Shown here piece by piece: positions 52,373 through 60,923 of a stretch of 64,000 nucleotides of DNA (position 1 is its first letter; each line of letters starts with the position of its first letter). Under the pieces are notes generated by a model, which saw only the letters and a program-made list of their open reading frames with translations, searched no databases and was not told the DNA's origin. The stretch covers positions 186,001-250,000 of the forward strand of contig CAZOMY010000002.1 of NCBI GenBank assembly GCA_964581115.1. The letters are read 5' to 3'. A program made the position numbers and the translations under genes. The DNA is from 2-02-FULL-55-14 sp964581115. GTDB taxonomy: Bacteria > Bacteroidota > Ignavibacteria > UBA10030.

Positions 52373-54166
52373 ATGGCTGCCACCATTCATATCATGCCGC
52401 CGGAACTCGCCAACAAGATCGCGGCGGGCGAGGTGGTGCAGCGGCCGGCTTCGGCCGTCAAGGAGCTCGTCGAGAACGCGCTCGATGCGGGAGCTCGCCG
52501 GATCACCGTCCACGTCAAGGATGCGGGCCGGTCGTTCATTCAGGTGACGGACGACGGCACGGGAATGAGCGCGGAGGATGCTTCCCTCGCCATCCACCGC
52601 CACGCGACGAGCAAGGTGTCGCGTCCGGAAGACCTGGAGCACATCGGAACATTCGGTTTTCGCGGCGAGGCGCTCGCCTCGATCGCCGCAGTGTCGCAGA
52701 TGGAACTGCGGACGCGCACGGCGAGCGACGACGTGGCGACCGTTGTGCGGGTGGACGGCGATACCGTGCGCGACGTGACGAGAACGACCGGAGGCGTCGG
52801 GACGTCCGTCACGGTGAAGAACCTTTTCTACAATACTCCCGCCCGCCGTAACTTTCTCAAGACTCGGCAAACGGAGCTGAAGAACATTGCCGACGTGGTG
52901 ACTCGCGCGGCGCTGGCGCACCCCGAGATCGCATGGCTGTTGGTCAGCGAAGAGGAGACCTTGCTGGACCTGCGGCCGGGTACGGCGCATGAGCGGGTAT
53001 CGGCGGTTCTGGGCGATCGGGTCGGACAATCGCTGATGCCGGTGAACGAGAAGACGGAGTACCTGTCGATCGAGGGCTTCCTTGCCAGACCGGAGTTCGC
53101 CCGCCGTTCGCGGACCGAGCAGTACCTGACGTTGAACCGCCGACCGATCCAGAACAAGATGATCGCGCATGCGATCTTCCAAGGCTACGAGCATCTGTTG
53201 ATCAACGGCGGGTTTCCGCTCTTTGTCTTGAACGTGACGATCGACCCCGCACGCGTGGATGTCAATGTCCATCCGTCAAAACTCGAGGTCAAGTTTGAGC
53301 AAGAGGGGACAGTCTACCGGATGGTCTTGTCCGTTGTCCGGAAGACCTTGGCCGCGAACGATCTGGCGCCTCGTGCGGAGTTTCGAGACGGTGACGCCGT
53401 GAACGGAGAGGATCGGTTTCACCTCGTGCCGGGCATCCCGCCGGCGCCGGTCTTTGCATTCCGCAACGAGCCGGCGACACCCGCATCCGTCCACGGCGAT
53501 GGCGGGTCGATCCTTCCTTTGGCGTCGCCGCCGGCCCGCCGGCGCGTGGTGGAAACGGTCGAGCATCGCCCGGCCGTCGTGCCGGCGTCCGATGCCGATG
53601 CCCGGGCCATCTGGCAGATTCAGAACAAGTATATTGTATCGCAAGTGCGTTCGGGTCTGGTGATCGTCGACCAGCATGTGGCGCATGAGCGGATCCTATA
53701 CGAGCGCGTGCTCGCGAACTTCGAAAACAGCCTTCCCACCATTCAGCAGTTGCTGTTCCCCCAGACGTTGGAACTCACGGCCACCGACTACGCGTTGGTG
53801 CGAGAGCTCGAAGAGCAGCTGCGACAGCTCGGATTCGACCTGAAGCTGTTCGGGAAGAATACGGTCGTGATCGAAGGGATCCCGGCGGACGTGAAGTTCG
53901 GGAATGAGAAGAAGATCCTGTTGGACGTTCTTGAAGAGTACAAGGCCAATGAGCACGCCGGGGTCATCGACGCCCGCGATCGACTGGCAAAGTCGTTCGC
54001 CTGCAAGGCAGCCATCAAAGCCGGCGACCCGCTTTCGGCAAATGAGATGACGGTGCTCATCGAGCAGCTGTTCCTGACGAAAATGCCGTATGTCTGTCCC
54101 CACGGCCGACCGGTCGTGATCCGGATCCCGATCGAGGAACTGGACCGACGGTTCGGACGCACGTGA
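52373..54166 (+). CDS. mutL: DNA mismatch repair protein MutL with endonuclease motif
   Basis: The 597-residue product has the GHKL ATPase domain: PPELANKIAAGEVVQRPASA, ENALDAGARR, DDGTGMS, and TFGFRGEALASIAA-like block. The C-terminal domain carries DQHVAHERILYE from Asp433. This matches the metal-dependent nicking motif D-Q-H-A-x2-E-x4-E except for Val in place of Ala. The accompanying motifs ACKAAIKAG and CPHGRPV are present. Such MutL nicks DNA itself, as expected where MutH is absent. Upstream in-frame sequence within the epimerase gene is not used, because the ATG at 52373 matches the family start. Confidence 0.95.
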   Translation: MAATIHIMPPELANKIAAGEVVQRPASAVKELVENALDAGARRITVHVKDAGRSFIQVTDDGTGMSAEDASLAIHRHATSKVSRPEDLEHIGTFGFRGEALASIAAVSQMELRTRTASDDVATVVRVDGDTVRDVTRTTGGVGTSVTVKNLFYNTPARRNFLKTRQTELKNIADVVTRAALAHPEIAWLLVSEEETLLDLRPGTAHERVSAVLGDRVGQSLMPVNEKTEYLSIEGFLARPEFARRSRTEQYLTLNRRPIQNKMIAHAIFQGYEHLLINGGFPLFVLNVTIDPARVDVNVHPSKLEVKFEQEGTVYRMVLSVVRKTLAANDLAPRAEFRDGDAVNGEDRFHLVPGIPPAPVFAFRNEPATPASVHGDGGSILPLASPPARRRVVETVEHRPAVVPASDADARAIWQIQNKYIVSQVRSGLVIVDQHVAHERILYERVLANFENSLPTIQQLLFPQTLELTATDYALVRELEEQLRQLGFDLKLFGKNTVVIEGIPADVKFGNEKKILLDVLEEYKANEHAGVIDARDRLAKSFACKAAIKAGDPLSANEMTVLIEQLFLTKMPYVCPHGRPVVIRIPIEELDRRFGRT

Positions 54167-54189
54167 ACCATCATTCTTCAGGAGAGGGC

Positions 54190-55845
54190 ATGTCCGACGA
54201 ACAGCGACGACGACTCGAGGCGTGGAAGGACCGAGCGAAGGCAGGCGGCCGATGGCGGGAGGCCGTGTTCACGACTGTGAGCGGCGAGCCGATCGAGCTG
54301 CTCTACACGCCGGAAGACCTGTCGACGATGGACTACCTGTCGGAGATCGGGTTCCCGGGAGAATTCCCTTACACCCGCGGCATTCATCCAACGGGTTATC
54401 GCGGCAAGCTCTGGACGATGCGCCAGTTCGCCGGCTTCGGTACCCCCGAAGACACGAACGAGCGCTATCACTATCTTCTGAAGCACGGACAGACTGGGCT
54501 GTCGGTGGCGTTCGACCTGCCGACGCTGATGGGTCGCGATGCCGACGACCCGCTGTCGGAAGGAGAGGTCGGCATCTGCGGCGTGGCGGTGAGCTCGCTG
54601 GCCGACATGGAGACGTTGTTCAAAGGCATCGACCTTGGCTCGATCTCGACGTCGATGACGATCAATGCTCCCGCGATCAATCTGATGGCGATGTACCTCG
54701 CGGTCGCTGAGAAGCAGGGTGTTCCCTTCGGTCAACTGCGAGGCACCATCCAGGCGGACATCCTCAAGGAGTATATTGCGCAGAAGGAATGGATCTACCC
54801 GCCGACCCCTTCGATGCGGCTTATCGTGGACATGTTCGAGTACTTGAACCGCGAAGCTCCACAATGGAACCCGATTTCCGTGAGCGGCTACCACATCCGT
54901 GAGGCCGGATCGACGGCGGTCCAGGAGCTGGCCTTCACGCTGGCCGACGGGTTCGCGTATGTCGAGGCGGGCATCGAGCGCGGCCTGAAGGTGGACGACT
55001 TCGTCCCTCGGATCTCGTTCTTCTTCAACGCGCATATCGATTTCTTCGAGGAGATCGCGAAGTATCGGGCCGCCCGGCGCATCTGGGCAAAGCGCATGAA
55101 GGATCGATACGGCGCAACGTCGCCCCGGGCGATGATGCTGCGGTTCCATACGCAGACGGCGGGATGCTCGCTGACGGCGCAACAGCCGGAGAACAACATC
55201 GTTCGGACCGCGATCGAAGCGCTCGCCGGCATTTTGGGCGGGACGCAGTCGCTGCATACGAATTCGATGGATGAGACGCTGGCGTTGCCTTCGGAAAAGG
55301 CGGTCAAGATCGCGCTCCGTACGCAGCAGATCCTGGCATACGAGACAGGGGTGGCCAACACGATCGACCCTCTCGCCGGAAGCTACTTTGTGGAGGCGAT
55401 GACGAATCGAATGGAAGCGGGGGCGGAACAGTACTTTGAACGGATCGATGCGCTGGGGGGCGTGATCCCGGCCATCGAGGCGGGCTTCTTCCAGCGTGAA
55501 ATCGCCGAAGCGGCCTACCGCTATCAGCGGGAACTTGACCGGAAGGAGAAGATCATCGTCGGCGTGAACGACTTTGTTGAGGAGGAGGAGCGCGTGGAGA
55601 TCCCCATCCTCCAGATCTCGCCCGAGGTGGAGCGCCGGCAGCGTCAACGGCTCGCCGACCTGCGTCAGAGCCGTGATCCGAGAAAGGTGGACGAAGCGCT
55701 CGCCCGCCTGCGGCAGGCCGCCCGAGACGGCGCGAATCTGATGCCGCCGCTGCTCGAAGCCGTGCGGGCGTATGCCACGCTCGGAGAGCAATGCCACGCC
55801 ATGTCTGAAGTGTTCGGGGTCTACGAAGAACCGGCGGTCTTCTGA
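54190..55845 (+). CDS. B12-dependent acyl-CoA mutase large subunit, isobutyryl-CoA mutase-like
   Basis: The 551-residue catalytic subunit is a TIM barrel that binds acyl-CoA. It has FPYTRGIHPTGYRGKLWTMR (about 59-78), HGQTGLSVAFDLPTLMGRD, LSVSGYHIRE-like SVSGYHIREAG, RFHTQTAGCSLTAQQPENN and HTNSMDETLALPSE. Two residues that separate subfamilies read as Phe80 (RQFAGFG) and Gln198 (EYIAQKEW). Methylmalonyl-CoA mutase has Tyr and Arg at these places, while isobutyryl-CoA mutase has Phe and Gln. The B12-binding domain is absent and is encoded separately at 59946. The ATG at 54190 has GGAGAGG before it. Confidence 0.9.
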   Translation: MSDEQRRRLEAWKDRAKAGGRWREAVFTTVSGEPIELLYTPEDLSTMDYLSEIGFPGEFPYTRGIHPTGYRGKLWTMRQFAGFGTPEDTNERYHYLLKHGQTGLSVAFDLPTLMGRDADDPLSEGEVGICGVAVSSLADMETLFKGIDLGSISTSMTINAPAINLMAMYLAVAEKQGVPFGQLRGTIQADILKEYIAQKEWIYPPTPSMRLIVDMFEYLNREAPQWNPISVSGYHIREAGSTAVQELAFTLADGFAYVEAGIERGLKVDDFVPRISFFFNAHIDFFEEIAKYRAARRIWAKRMKDRYGATSPRAMMLRFHTQTAGCSLTAQQPENNIVRTAIEALAGILGGTQSLHTNSMDETLALPSEKAVKIALRTQQILAYETGVANTIDPLAGSYFVEAMTNRMEAGAEQYFERIDALGGVIPAIEAGFFQREIAEAAYRYQRELDRKEKIIVGVNDFVEEEERVEIPILQISPEVERRQRQRLADLRQSRDPRKVDEALARLRQAARDGANLMPPLLEAVRAYATLGEQCHAMSEVFGVYEEPAVF

Positions 55846-55865
55846 GAGAACCTGAAAGCCTCCTC

Positions 55866-56762
55866 ATGCCATTCCTCCAGATGTTGCGGCCGATCCAGTG
55901 GTCGAAGAATGTCTTCGTCTTCGCTCCGCTGGTCTTTTCGCGGCACCTGTTCGACGCGGCGTATGTCGAGCGGGCCATCGCAGCGTTCGCGGTGTTTTCG
56001 CTGGTGTCGAGCGTCGTCTACATTGTGAACGACATCGCAGACAGGGCGGCCGACCGGATGCATCCTTTGAAGCGCTTGCGTCCGATCGCGTCGGGGACGG
56101 TCAGCGTGGGGCAGGCGATCGCGGTGGGGGCGGTGTTGCTGGCCGTGGCGGGTCTCGGCGCCCATTGGCTCGGGATGAAGACGCTCTTCATCACCTCCCT
56201 GTATCTGCTGCTGAACCTCGGCTATTCCTTCGGCCTCAAGCAGGTGATTCTGGTCGACGTGTTCATCGTAGCCTCGGGTTTTATGCTGCGGGTCCTTGCC
56301 GGCGTCTTCGCCATCGGGGTGCAGGTCTCTCCGTGGCTGGTCCTGTGTACGTTGTTTGTTTCGGTCTTCCTGGCCGTCTCCAAGCGTCGGGCGGAGATCC
56401 TGCTCAACATCGAGCAGGAGACCGACCATGCCCGACCGGTGCTTCGGCACTATGATCTTCAGTTCATCGAACAAATGATGACGGTGACGGCGGCCGGCAT
56501 GGCGATCTCGTACGCGCTCTATACGGTCGCCGAACGGACCGTCGAGGTGTTCGGGACGGAGAACCTGATCTTCACGACCGTTTTTGTTCTGTTCGGCATC
56601 TTTCGCTATCTGTATCTCATGCGTTCGCGCAAGACGGACGATAACCCGACTCACTTGCTGTTGTCCGATCTGCCGACGCTGCTGAATATCGCAGCCTGGT
56701 TCATGGCATGCGTCGCCATCATTTACCATCACGAACTTCGCATCTTCCTGGGTTGGACATGA
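55866..56762 (+). CDS. UbiA-family prenyltransferase, decaprenyl-phosphate phosphoribosyltransferase-like
   Basis: The 298-residue protein has about eight to nine membrane helices. The first Asp-rich motif is NDIADRAADRMHP (about 57-69), followed directly by KRLRPIASG. This N-D-x2-D-x3-D-x2-HP-x-K-x2-RPIASG pattern is that of polyprenyl-phosphate phosphoribosyltransferases that transfer phosphoribose to decaprenyl phosphate, rather than quinone or heme prenyltransferases. A second motif DVFIVASGFMLRVLAG lies near 135. The product would feed a ribose/arabinose-containing glycan. It overlaps the next gene by four bases. Confidence 0.85.
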   Translation: MPFLQMLRPIQWSKNVFVFAPLVFSRHLFDAAYVERAIAAFAVFSLVSSVVYIVNDIADRAADRMHPLKRLRPIASGTVSVGQAIAVGAVLLAVAGLGAHWLGMKTLFITSLYLLLNLGYSFGLKQVILVDVFIVASGFMLRVLAGVFAIGVQVSPWLVLCTLFVSVFLAVSKRRAEILLNIEQETDHARPVLRHYDLQFIEQMMTVTAAGMAISYALYTVAERTVEVFGTENLIFTTVFVLFGIFRYLYLMRSRKTDDNPTHLLLSDLPTLLNIAAWFMACVAIIYHHELRIFLGWT

Positions 56763-57907
56763 AACTTCCTGAACCGAAAGCCCCGACGCGCGTCGCCGGG
56801 CTTCCGACGGTCGATCCCGTCGTCTCTGTCGTCAGTACGACTCCTGCCACCGTCCTCGACGACGTGCAGCGTGCCATGGATCTCGCCGGCGTCGAAAAGG
56901 CCCTACCGGCAGGTACGACGACCATTCTGAAGGACAACATCTCGTGGCATTTTCCGTTTCCCGGAGCCAACACCACGCCCTGGCAACTGGAGGGGACGAT
57001 CCGGGGTCTTCGCAAGCATGGACGGCAGGACCTGATCTGCATACAGAATCAGACGGTCGTGACCGACGCGTTCAAGGGGGAGGACCTGAACAAATACACG
57101 CCGATCTTTCGGAAGTACGATATCCCCGTCCGTTTCAATTTCCGTCCCTCGGATATGACGTGGGTGAAGTTCAAGCCAAAGACCCCGCTGCTCGTCCTCG
57201 ACCAGATCTATCACGAGGGCATCAGAATCCCCGACCTGTTCTTTGGCAAGAACATCGTGCACCTTCCCACCGTCAAGTGCCACATCTATACGACGACGAC
57301 GGGAGCGATGAAGAACGCTTTCGGAGGATTGCTGGCGACCCACCGGCATTACACGCATTCATGGATCCACGAAACGCTTGTCGACCTGCTGGCTATCCAG
57401 AAGGAGATCCACGCCGGCATCTTCGCAGTCATGGACGGCACGACCGCAGGGAACGGTCCGGGTCCCCGAACGATGGTCCCGGAAACAAAGAACGTCATTC
57501 TGGCCAGTGCCGACCAGACGGCCATCGATGCCGTTGCGGCCAAGATGATGGGGTTCGACCCGATGAGCATCAAGTACCTGCGGCTGTCGCATGAACGCGG
57601 TCTGGGTGTGGCCGACCCGCGCGAGATCAAGTTGGTGGGGGAAGATGTGTCGAACGTGAACTGGAGGTTCTCCGTCGGCGACAACGGGGCGAGCATGGTC
57701 GGCGACCTGCTCTGGTTCAGCCCCCTCCGACGCTTCCAGAATCTCTTCTTTCGTACACCGCTCGTCCACGCGTTCATTTTTGGATCGGAAGCGTACCATG
57801 ACTATTACCGGTGGCCGTTGAAGGACCGCCGCGTATTCCAGCGCTGGTTGAAGGAGTCCCCGTGGGGCCACCTCTTCGCCTCATACCCCGAGGCGGCCCC
57901 TCGGTAA
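56759..57907 (+). CDS. DUF362 domain-containing protein
   Basis: The 382-residue product has the DUF362 signature around NIVHLPTVKCHIYTTTTGAM, with KNAFGGLLATHRHY following (about 167-200), and DGTTAGNGPGPRTMVP near 235. No added 4Fe-4S ferredoxin cysteines are seen. No signal peptide is evident. The function of the family is not established. It starts by ATGA overlap with the UbiA-type gene, so the two probably act in one pathway. Confidence 0.85.
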   Translation: MKLPEPKAPTRVAGLPTVDPVVSVVSTTPATVLDDVQRAMDLAGVEKALPAGTTTILKDNISWHFPFPGANTTPWQLEGTIRGLRKHGRQDLICIQNQTVVTDAFKGEDLNKYTPIFRKYDIPVRFNFRPSDMTWVKFKPKTPLLVLDQIYHEGIRIPDLFFGKNIVHLPTVKCHIYTTTTGAMKNAFGGLLATHRHYTHSWIHETLVDLLAIQKEIHAGIFAVMDGTTAGNGPGPRTMVPETKNVILASADQTAIDAVAAKMMGFDPMSIKYLRLSHERGLGVADPREIKLVGEDVSNVNWRFSVGDNGASMVGDLLWFSPLRRFQNLFFRTPLVHAFIFGSEAYHDYYRWPLKDRRVFQRWLKESPWGHLFASYPEAAPR

Positions 57908-57912
57908 CGGCG

Positions 57913-58803
57913 ATGATCGATCGCAGGACGAAGGCAGAGCTGATTCTTTTTTCGATCACGTTCATCTGGGGCAGCACCTTCATCGTGACGAAAGACCTGC
58001 TTGCCTCCGTCTCGCCGTTCGCGTACATCGGTCTTCGATTCGCATTGGCCACGGCGCTCTTCGCGCTCATTCGTCCATCCTCTCTTCGCGGGTGGGACGG
58101 GGCCTCCGTCCGCGACGGGGCGTTCTTGGGAGGATTGCTGTTCGGCGGATTTGCGCTCCAGACGGTCGGCCTTCAGACGACGACGGCATCGAAGTCGGCG
58201 TTCATCACGGGAATGATGGTGGTCTTCACGCCGCTATGGCAGGTGGCGATCGAGGGGCGATTGCCGAAGATCGGCACGTGGATCGGCGTCGTGCTGGTGG
58301 CGGTGGGCCTTTACATCCTCACCTCTCCTGACGGATCGGGCGTGAATGGAGGGGACCTGCTGACGCTGGGTTGCGCCGTGCTGTTCGGCCTGTATATCGT
58401 GCTCCTCGACGTGTTCAGCAAGCGCACGGACGTCTCGAGGCTCGTGATGGCCCAATTCGCCGCTTCGGCGTTGGGAGGCGGCGTTGCTGCACTGATCGTG
58501 GAAGACGCTTCTGTTCGATGGTCCGGAGCGATGGCGCTTGAGGTCGCCTATCTGTCGGTCTTTGCGACGGTCATTGCCTTGTCGCTTCAGACGGCGTATC
58601 AGCGATTCACAACGCCGGCGCGCAGTGCGGTCATTTTTTCGCTTGAGCCCGTCATCGCAACCGTGTTGGCGTATCTTCTTGTGGGAGAAAGGATTGGAAC
58701 GCCCGGGGTGGTGGGTGGGGGGTTGATCTTGGCGGGCCTGCTCTCATCGGAGCTCTCGGACGTGATCTTCCCGTACCGGTCAGACAATACTGCAGAATCC
58801 TGA
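57913..58803 (+). CDS. EamA/DMT-superfamily permease
   Basis: The 296-residue inner-membrane protein has about ten hydrophobic segments. The first EamA repeat starts LILFSITFIWGSTFIVTKDL, with SPFAYIGLRFALA after it. The second starts GDLLTLGCAVLFGLYIVLLD and ends YQRFTTPARSAVIFSLEPV followed by LLVGERIG. It is distinct from the other DMT permease at 35.6 kb. The substrate is unknown. It starts 5 bases after the DUF362 gene and is the last gene of the purF-led run. Confidence 0.9.
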   Translation: MIDRRTKAELILFSITFIWGSTFIVTKDLLASVSPFAYIGLRFALATALFALIRPSSLRGWDGASVRDGAFLGGLLFGGFALQTVGLQTTTASKSAFITGMMVVFTPLWQVAIEGRLPKIGTWIGVVLVAVGLYILTSPDGSGVNGGDLLTLGCAVLFGLYIVLLDVFSKRTDVSRLVMAQFAASALGGGVAALIVEDASVRWSGAMALEVAYLSVFATVIALSLQTAYQRFTTPARSAVIFSLEPVIATVLAYLLVGERIGTPGVVGGGLILAGLLSSELSDVIFPYRSDNTAES

Positions 58804-58820
58804 TCTCAGGAATGGACGCC

Positions 58821-58849
58821 TTGAGATTGATGAAGTGGCTGCCTATATT
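58821..58849 (+). promoter_or_regulatory. promoter of the 132-residue secreted protein gene
   Basis: TTGAGA (58821-58826), a 17-bp spacer, TATATT (58844-58849). The ATG follows only 8 bases after the -10 box. Confidence 0.75.
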
Positions 58850-58857
58850 CAAACCGT

Positions 58858-59256
58858 ATGCGAACAAGTTTGACCCTGGTGATGGTGGCGTTGATGGCGC
58901 TCGTTGCGGCGGCGGCGGTGATCAAAGACCGCCCGACGGCCATGAGCAACGGAAGCGACATCATCGTCCGCTGGAACTCCGACTCCGAAGCGGGAGTCCA
59001 GCACTTCGTCGTGATCCGGAGGGCCGGCACTGAAGGCGAGTTCATCCCCATCGCGACTGTGGCTCCGAAGGGGGACCATTCCTCGTACGAATACGTCGAC
59101 CGCTCCGTCTTCAAGGCAACCGCCAGCGTTTTCCAGTATCGTATCCAGGTCGTCAACGGCCAATCGCCTGCGCCGGTGACGGAGATCGTCACGGTGTCGC
59201 ACGTCAGTTCGACCGCCCGCCGCACTTGGGGGAGCATCAAGGCGATGTTCCGCTGA
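58858..59256 (+). CDS. small secreted fibronectin type III-like protein
   Basis: The 132-residue product has a signal-like N-terminus (MRTSLTLVMVALMALVAAAA). One beta-sandwich follows, whose strands (DIIVRWNSDSEAGVQHFVVI, YEYVDRSVFKATASVFQYRI, QVVNGQSPAPVTEIVTV) resemble a fibronectin type III fold. There is no Shine-Dalgarno sequence between the promoter and the ATG. The function is unknown. Confidence 0.7.
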   Translation: MRTSLTLVMVALMALVAAAAVIKDRPTAMSNGSDIIVRWNSDSEAGVQHFVVIRRAGTEGEFIPIATVAPKGDHSSYEYVDRSVFKATASVFQYRIQVVNGQSPAPVTEIVTVSHVSSTARRTWGSIKAMFR

Positions 59257-59326
59257 TCGACGCTCTCGACGTTTGCCGATCTGACCCGTCACCGTCGCCG
59301 AGCGACAACGCCTGAGAGTCCCGGCT

Positions 59327-59935
59327 GTGCCTCGTTCTTCCCTTCGCTCCGACCTACGTCCTGCGCTGATCCTTGCATCCCGTTCTCCGCGACGTCGCCG
59401 CTTGCTGCGACAGATCGGCTACGATGTCCGTGTCATTCCGTCCGGTATCGAAGAGAGGGTCCATCCGGACCATTCTCCCGTGCAATATGTGCGGTCGATC
59501 TCGCTTCAGAAGGCCCAGGAGGTCGCGCGTCGTGTGCGACGGGGGATCGTCATCGGGGCCGATACGGAGGTCGTTCACCGGGGGCGCATCTTCGGCAAAC
59601 CGACCTCGGCATCCGATGCCCGGCGCATGCTCCGGGAGCTGAGCGGCCGGACGCACACGGTGCACACCGGCGTGGCGATCGTCGACGCGCGCACCCGTCG
59701 GTCGCGCACGTTCGTCGAGTCGACACGCGTCACGTTCCGTCGCCTGAGTACGAAGGAGATCGCGGCGTATGTCGCAACGGGTTCTCCCATGGACAAAGCG
59801 GGTGCGTACGGCATTCAAGACGACCTGGGGGCGGTCTTCATCGAACGGGTCGAAGGGTGTTTCACGACGGTTGTCGGATTCCCCTTGGCCCGGTTCCATC
59901 GTGAGTTGGAGCGCTTTCTGCGTCGAACGTCATAA
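59327..59935 (+). CDS. maf: Maf-family nucleoside triphosphate pyrophosphatase
   Basis: The 202-residue product has the Maf signature LILASRSPRRRRLLRQIG (about 15-32), ADTEVVHRGRIFGKPTSASD (about 83-102) and YVATGSPMDKAGAYGIQ (about 147-163). Maf proteins hydrolyse non-canonical or excess nucleotides (dTTP, UTP or modified bases) and affect septation in some bacteria. The start is GTG 59327. It lies 10 bases before the B12-binding mutase subunit gene. Confidence 0.92.
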   Translation: MPRSSLRSDLRPALILASRSPRRRRLLRQIGYDVRVIPSGIEERVHPDHSPVQYVRSISLQKAQEVARRVRRGIVIGADTEVVHRGRIFGKPTSASDARRMLRELSGRTHTVHTGVAIVDARTRRSRTFVESTRVTFRRLSTKEIAAYVATGSPMDKAGAYGIQDDLGAVFIERVEGCFTTVVGFPLARFHRELERFLRRTS

Positions 59936-59945
59936 CGGAGGTCGC

Positions 59946-60362
59946 ATGGCTCGGAAGATCAGGGTGCTGGTGGCAAAGGCAGGACTCGACGGTCACGATC
60001 GCGGTGCCAAGGTCGTCGCGGCGGCGTTGCGCGATGCGGGCATGGAGGTCATCTATACCGGCCTCAGGAAGACGCCCGAGATGATCGTTGCGGCCGCCGT
60101 TCAAGAAGACGTTGATGTCATCGGCGTGAGCCTGCTCAGCGGCGCGCATATGACGATCTTTCCCCGCCTACTCACGCTGATGAAAGAGCAGGGGTTGAAC
60201 GACGTTCTGCTATTCGGCGGAGGGATCATCCCTCAGGAGGACATCAAGACGCTCAAGGCGCAGGGAGTGGGGGAATTGTTCACACCGGGGGCATCGACAT
60301 TGGACATCGTCGCCTATGTTCGCTCGTGGGCAGAGGAACATCGAGCCGAGGCGGTCTCATGA
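59946..60362 (+). CDS. B12-binding small subunit of acyl-CoA mutase
   Basis: The 138-residue Rossmann-like protein carries the cobalamin base-off/His-on motif LDGHDRGAKV (His at about 18), then GVSLLSGAHM and LFGGGIIPQEDIKTLKAQGV. These match the C-terminal B12 domain of mutases. It is the natural partner of the large subunit encoded 4.1 kb upstream, and the lengths resemble two-subunit isobutyryl- or hydroxyisobutyryl-CoA mutases. The ATG at 59946 has GGAGG 4 bases upstream. It is followed by a bidirectional terminator. Confidence 0.95.
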   Translation: MARKIRVLVAKAGLDGHDRGAKVVAAALRDAGMEVIYTGLRKTPEMIVAAAVQEDVDVIGVSLLSGAHMTIFPRLLTLMKEQGLNDVLLFGGGIIPQEDIKTLKAQGVGELFTPGASTLDIVAYVRSWAEEHRAEAVS

Positions 60363-60443
60363 GTGACGGACGGGCTTCGCAGCGGTGAGGGGGCCTTCCG
60401 GTTCGAGATCGTTCGGGTCGTCGCATCGTCGACGGCTCGTACA

Positions 60444-60480
60444 ACAAAAGCCCCGTCCGGGTTTCGGACGGGGCTTTTGT
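60444..60480. terminator. bidirectional intrinsic terminator between convergent genes
   Basis: A perfect inverted repeat ACAAAAGCCCCGTCCG / CGGACGGGGCTTTTGT. The stem has A-run and T-run ends on both sides, so it can stop the mutase transcript (+) and the cold-shock transcript (-). Confidence 0.93.
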
Positions 60481-60501
60481 TGCTTCAACGGCGGATGGTG
60501 C

Positions 60502-60702
60502 TCAGATCTTGGAGACCTTCACGGCCTGGAGACCCTTAGGGCCCTGCTCAACTTCGAACTGCACCTTGTCGCCTTCGTTGAGCGTCTTGTAGCCCTCTCC
60601 GTCGATGGATTTGTAATGCACAAAGACATCCTCACCCGAGGATCGCTTGATGAAGCCGTAGCCTTTGGCATTGTTGAACCACTTGACCGTACCTTGTTCC
60701 AT
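60502..60702 (-). CDS. cold-shock domain protein
   Basis: The 66-residue CspA-type RNA chaperone begins MEQGTVKWFNNAKGYGFIKR and contains RNP1 (KGYGFI) and RNP2 (VFVHY), with the usual GDKVQFEVEQGPKGLQAVKV end. The start ATG at 60702 is the family start. The open frame runs further upstream but that sequence is leader. GGAAGG lies about 6 bases before the ATG. Confidence 0.96.
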   Translation of the reverse strand: MEQGTVKWFNNAKGYGFIKRSSGEDVFVHYKSIDGEGYKTLNEGDKVQFEVEQGPKGLQAVKVSKI

Positions 60703-60923
60703 ACGGTACCTTCCATCTGAACGTGAAACATGCACACCAGGCCTTTGTCTCCAGAACGCGATGGTGGCGAGGCCGTTGGGCCCGCTCCCACAGTGTTCAG
60801 CTCGCTGCGTTCGTGAAGCCGGCGGTATCCGCCTTGAATATCCGCTCCGCACCCCGCCTGAATCGCCGCGACAGCCAAACCGACTGGCGGTGAAGCAAAA
60901 CCGGTGTTGTGAATTACGCCAGC
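60703..60923 (-). promoter_or_regulatory. long 5' leader of the cold-shock gene
   Basis: The predicted start near 60917 and the ATG at 60702 leave about 215 untranslated bases. Long leaders of this kind act as temperature-responsive structures in cspA-type genes. No cold-box sequence was assigned. Confidence 0.5.

Noticed and set aside
54178..55797. 539-codon minus-strand frame opposite the acyl-CoA mutase gene
   Set aside because: Arg/His/Leu-rich translation without domain features; a shadow of the strongly conserved + strand gene.
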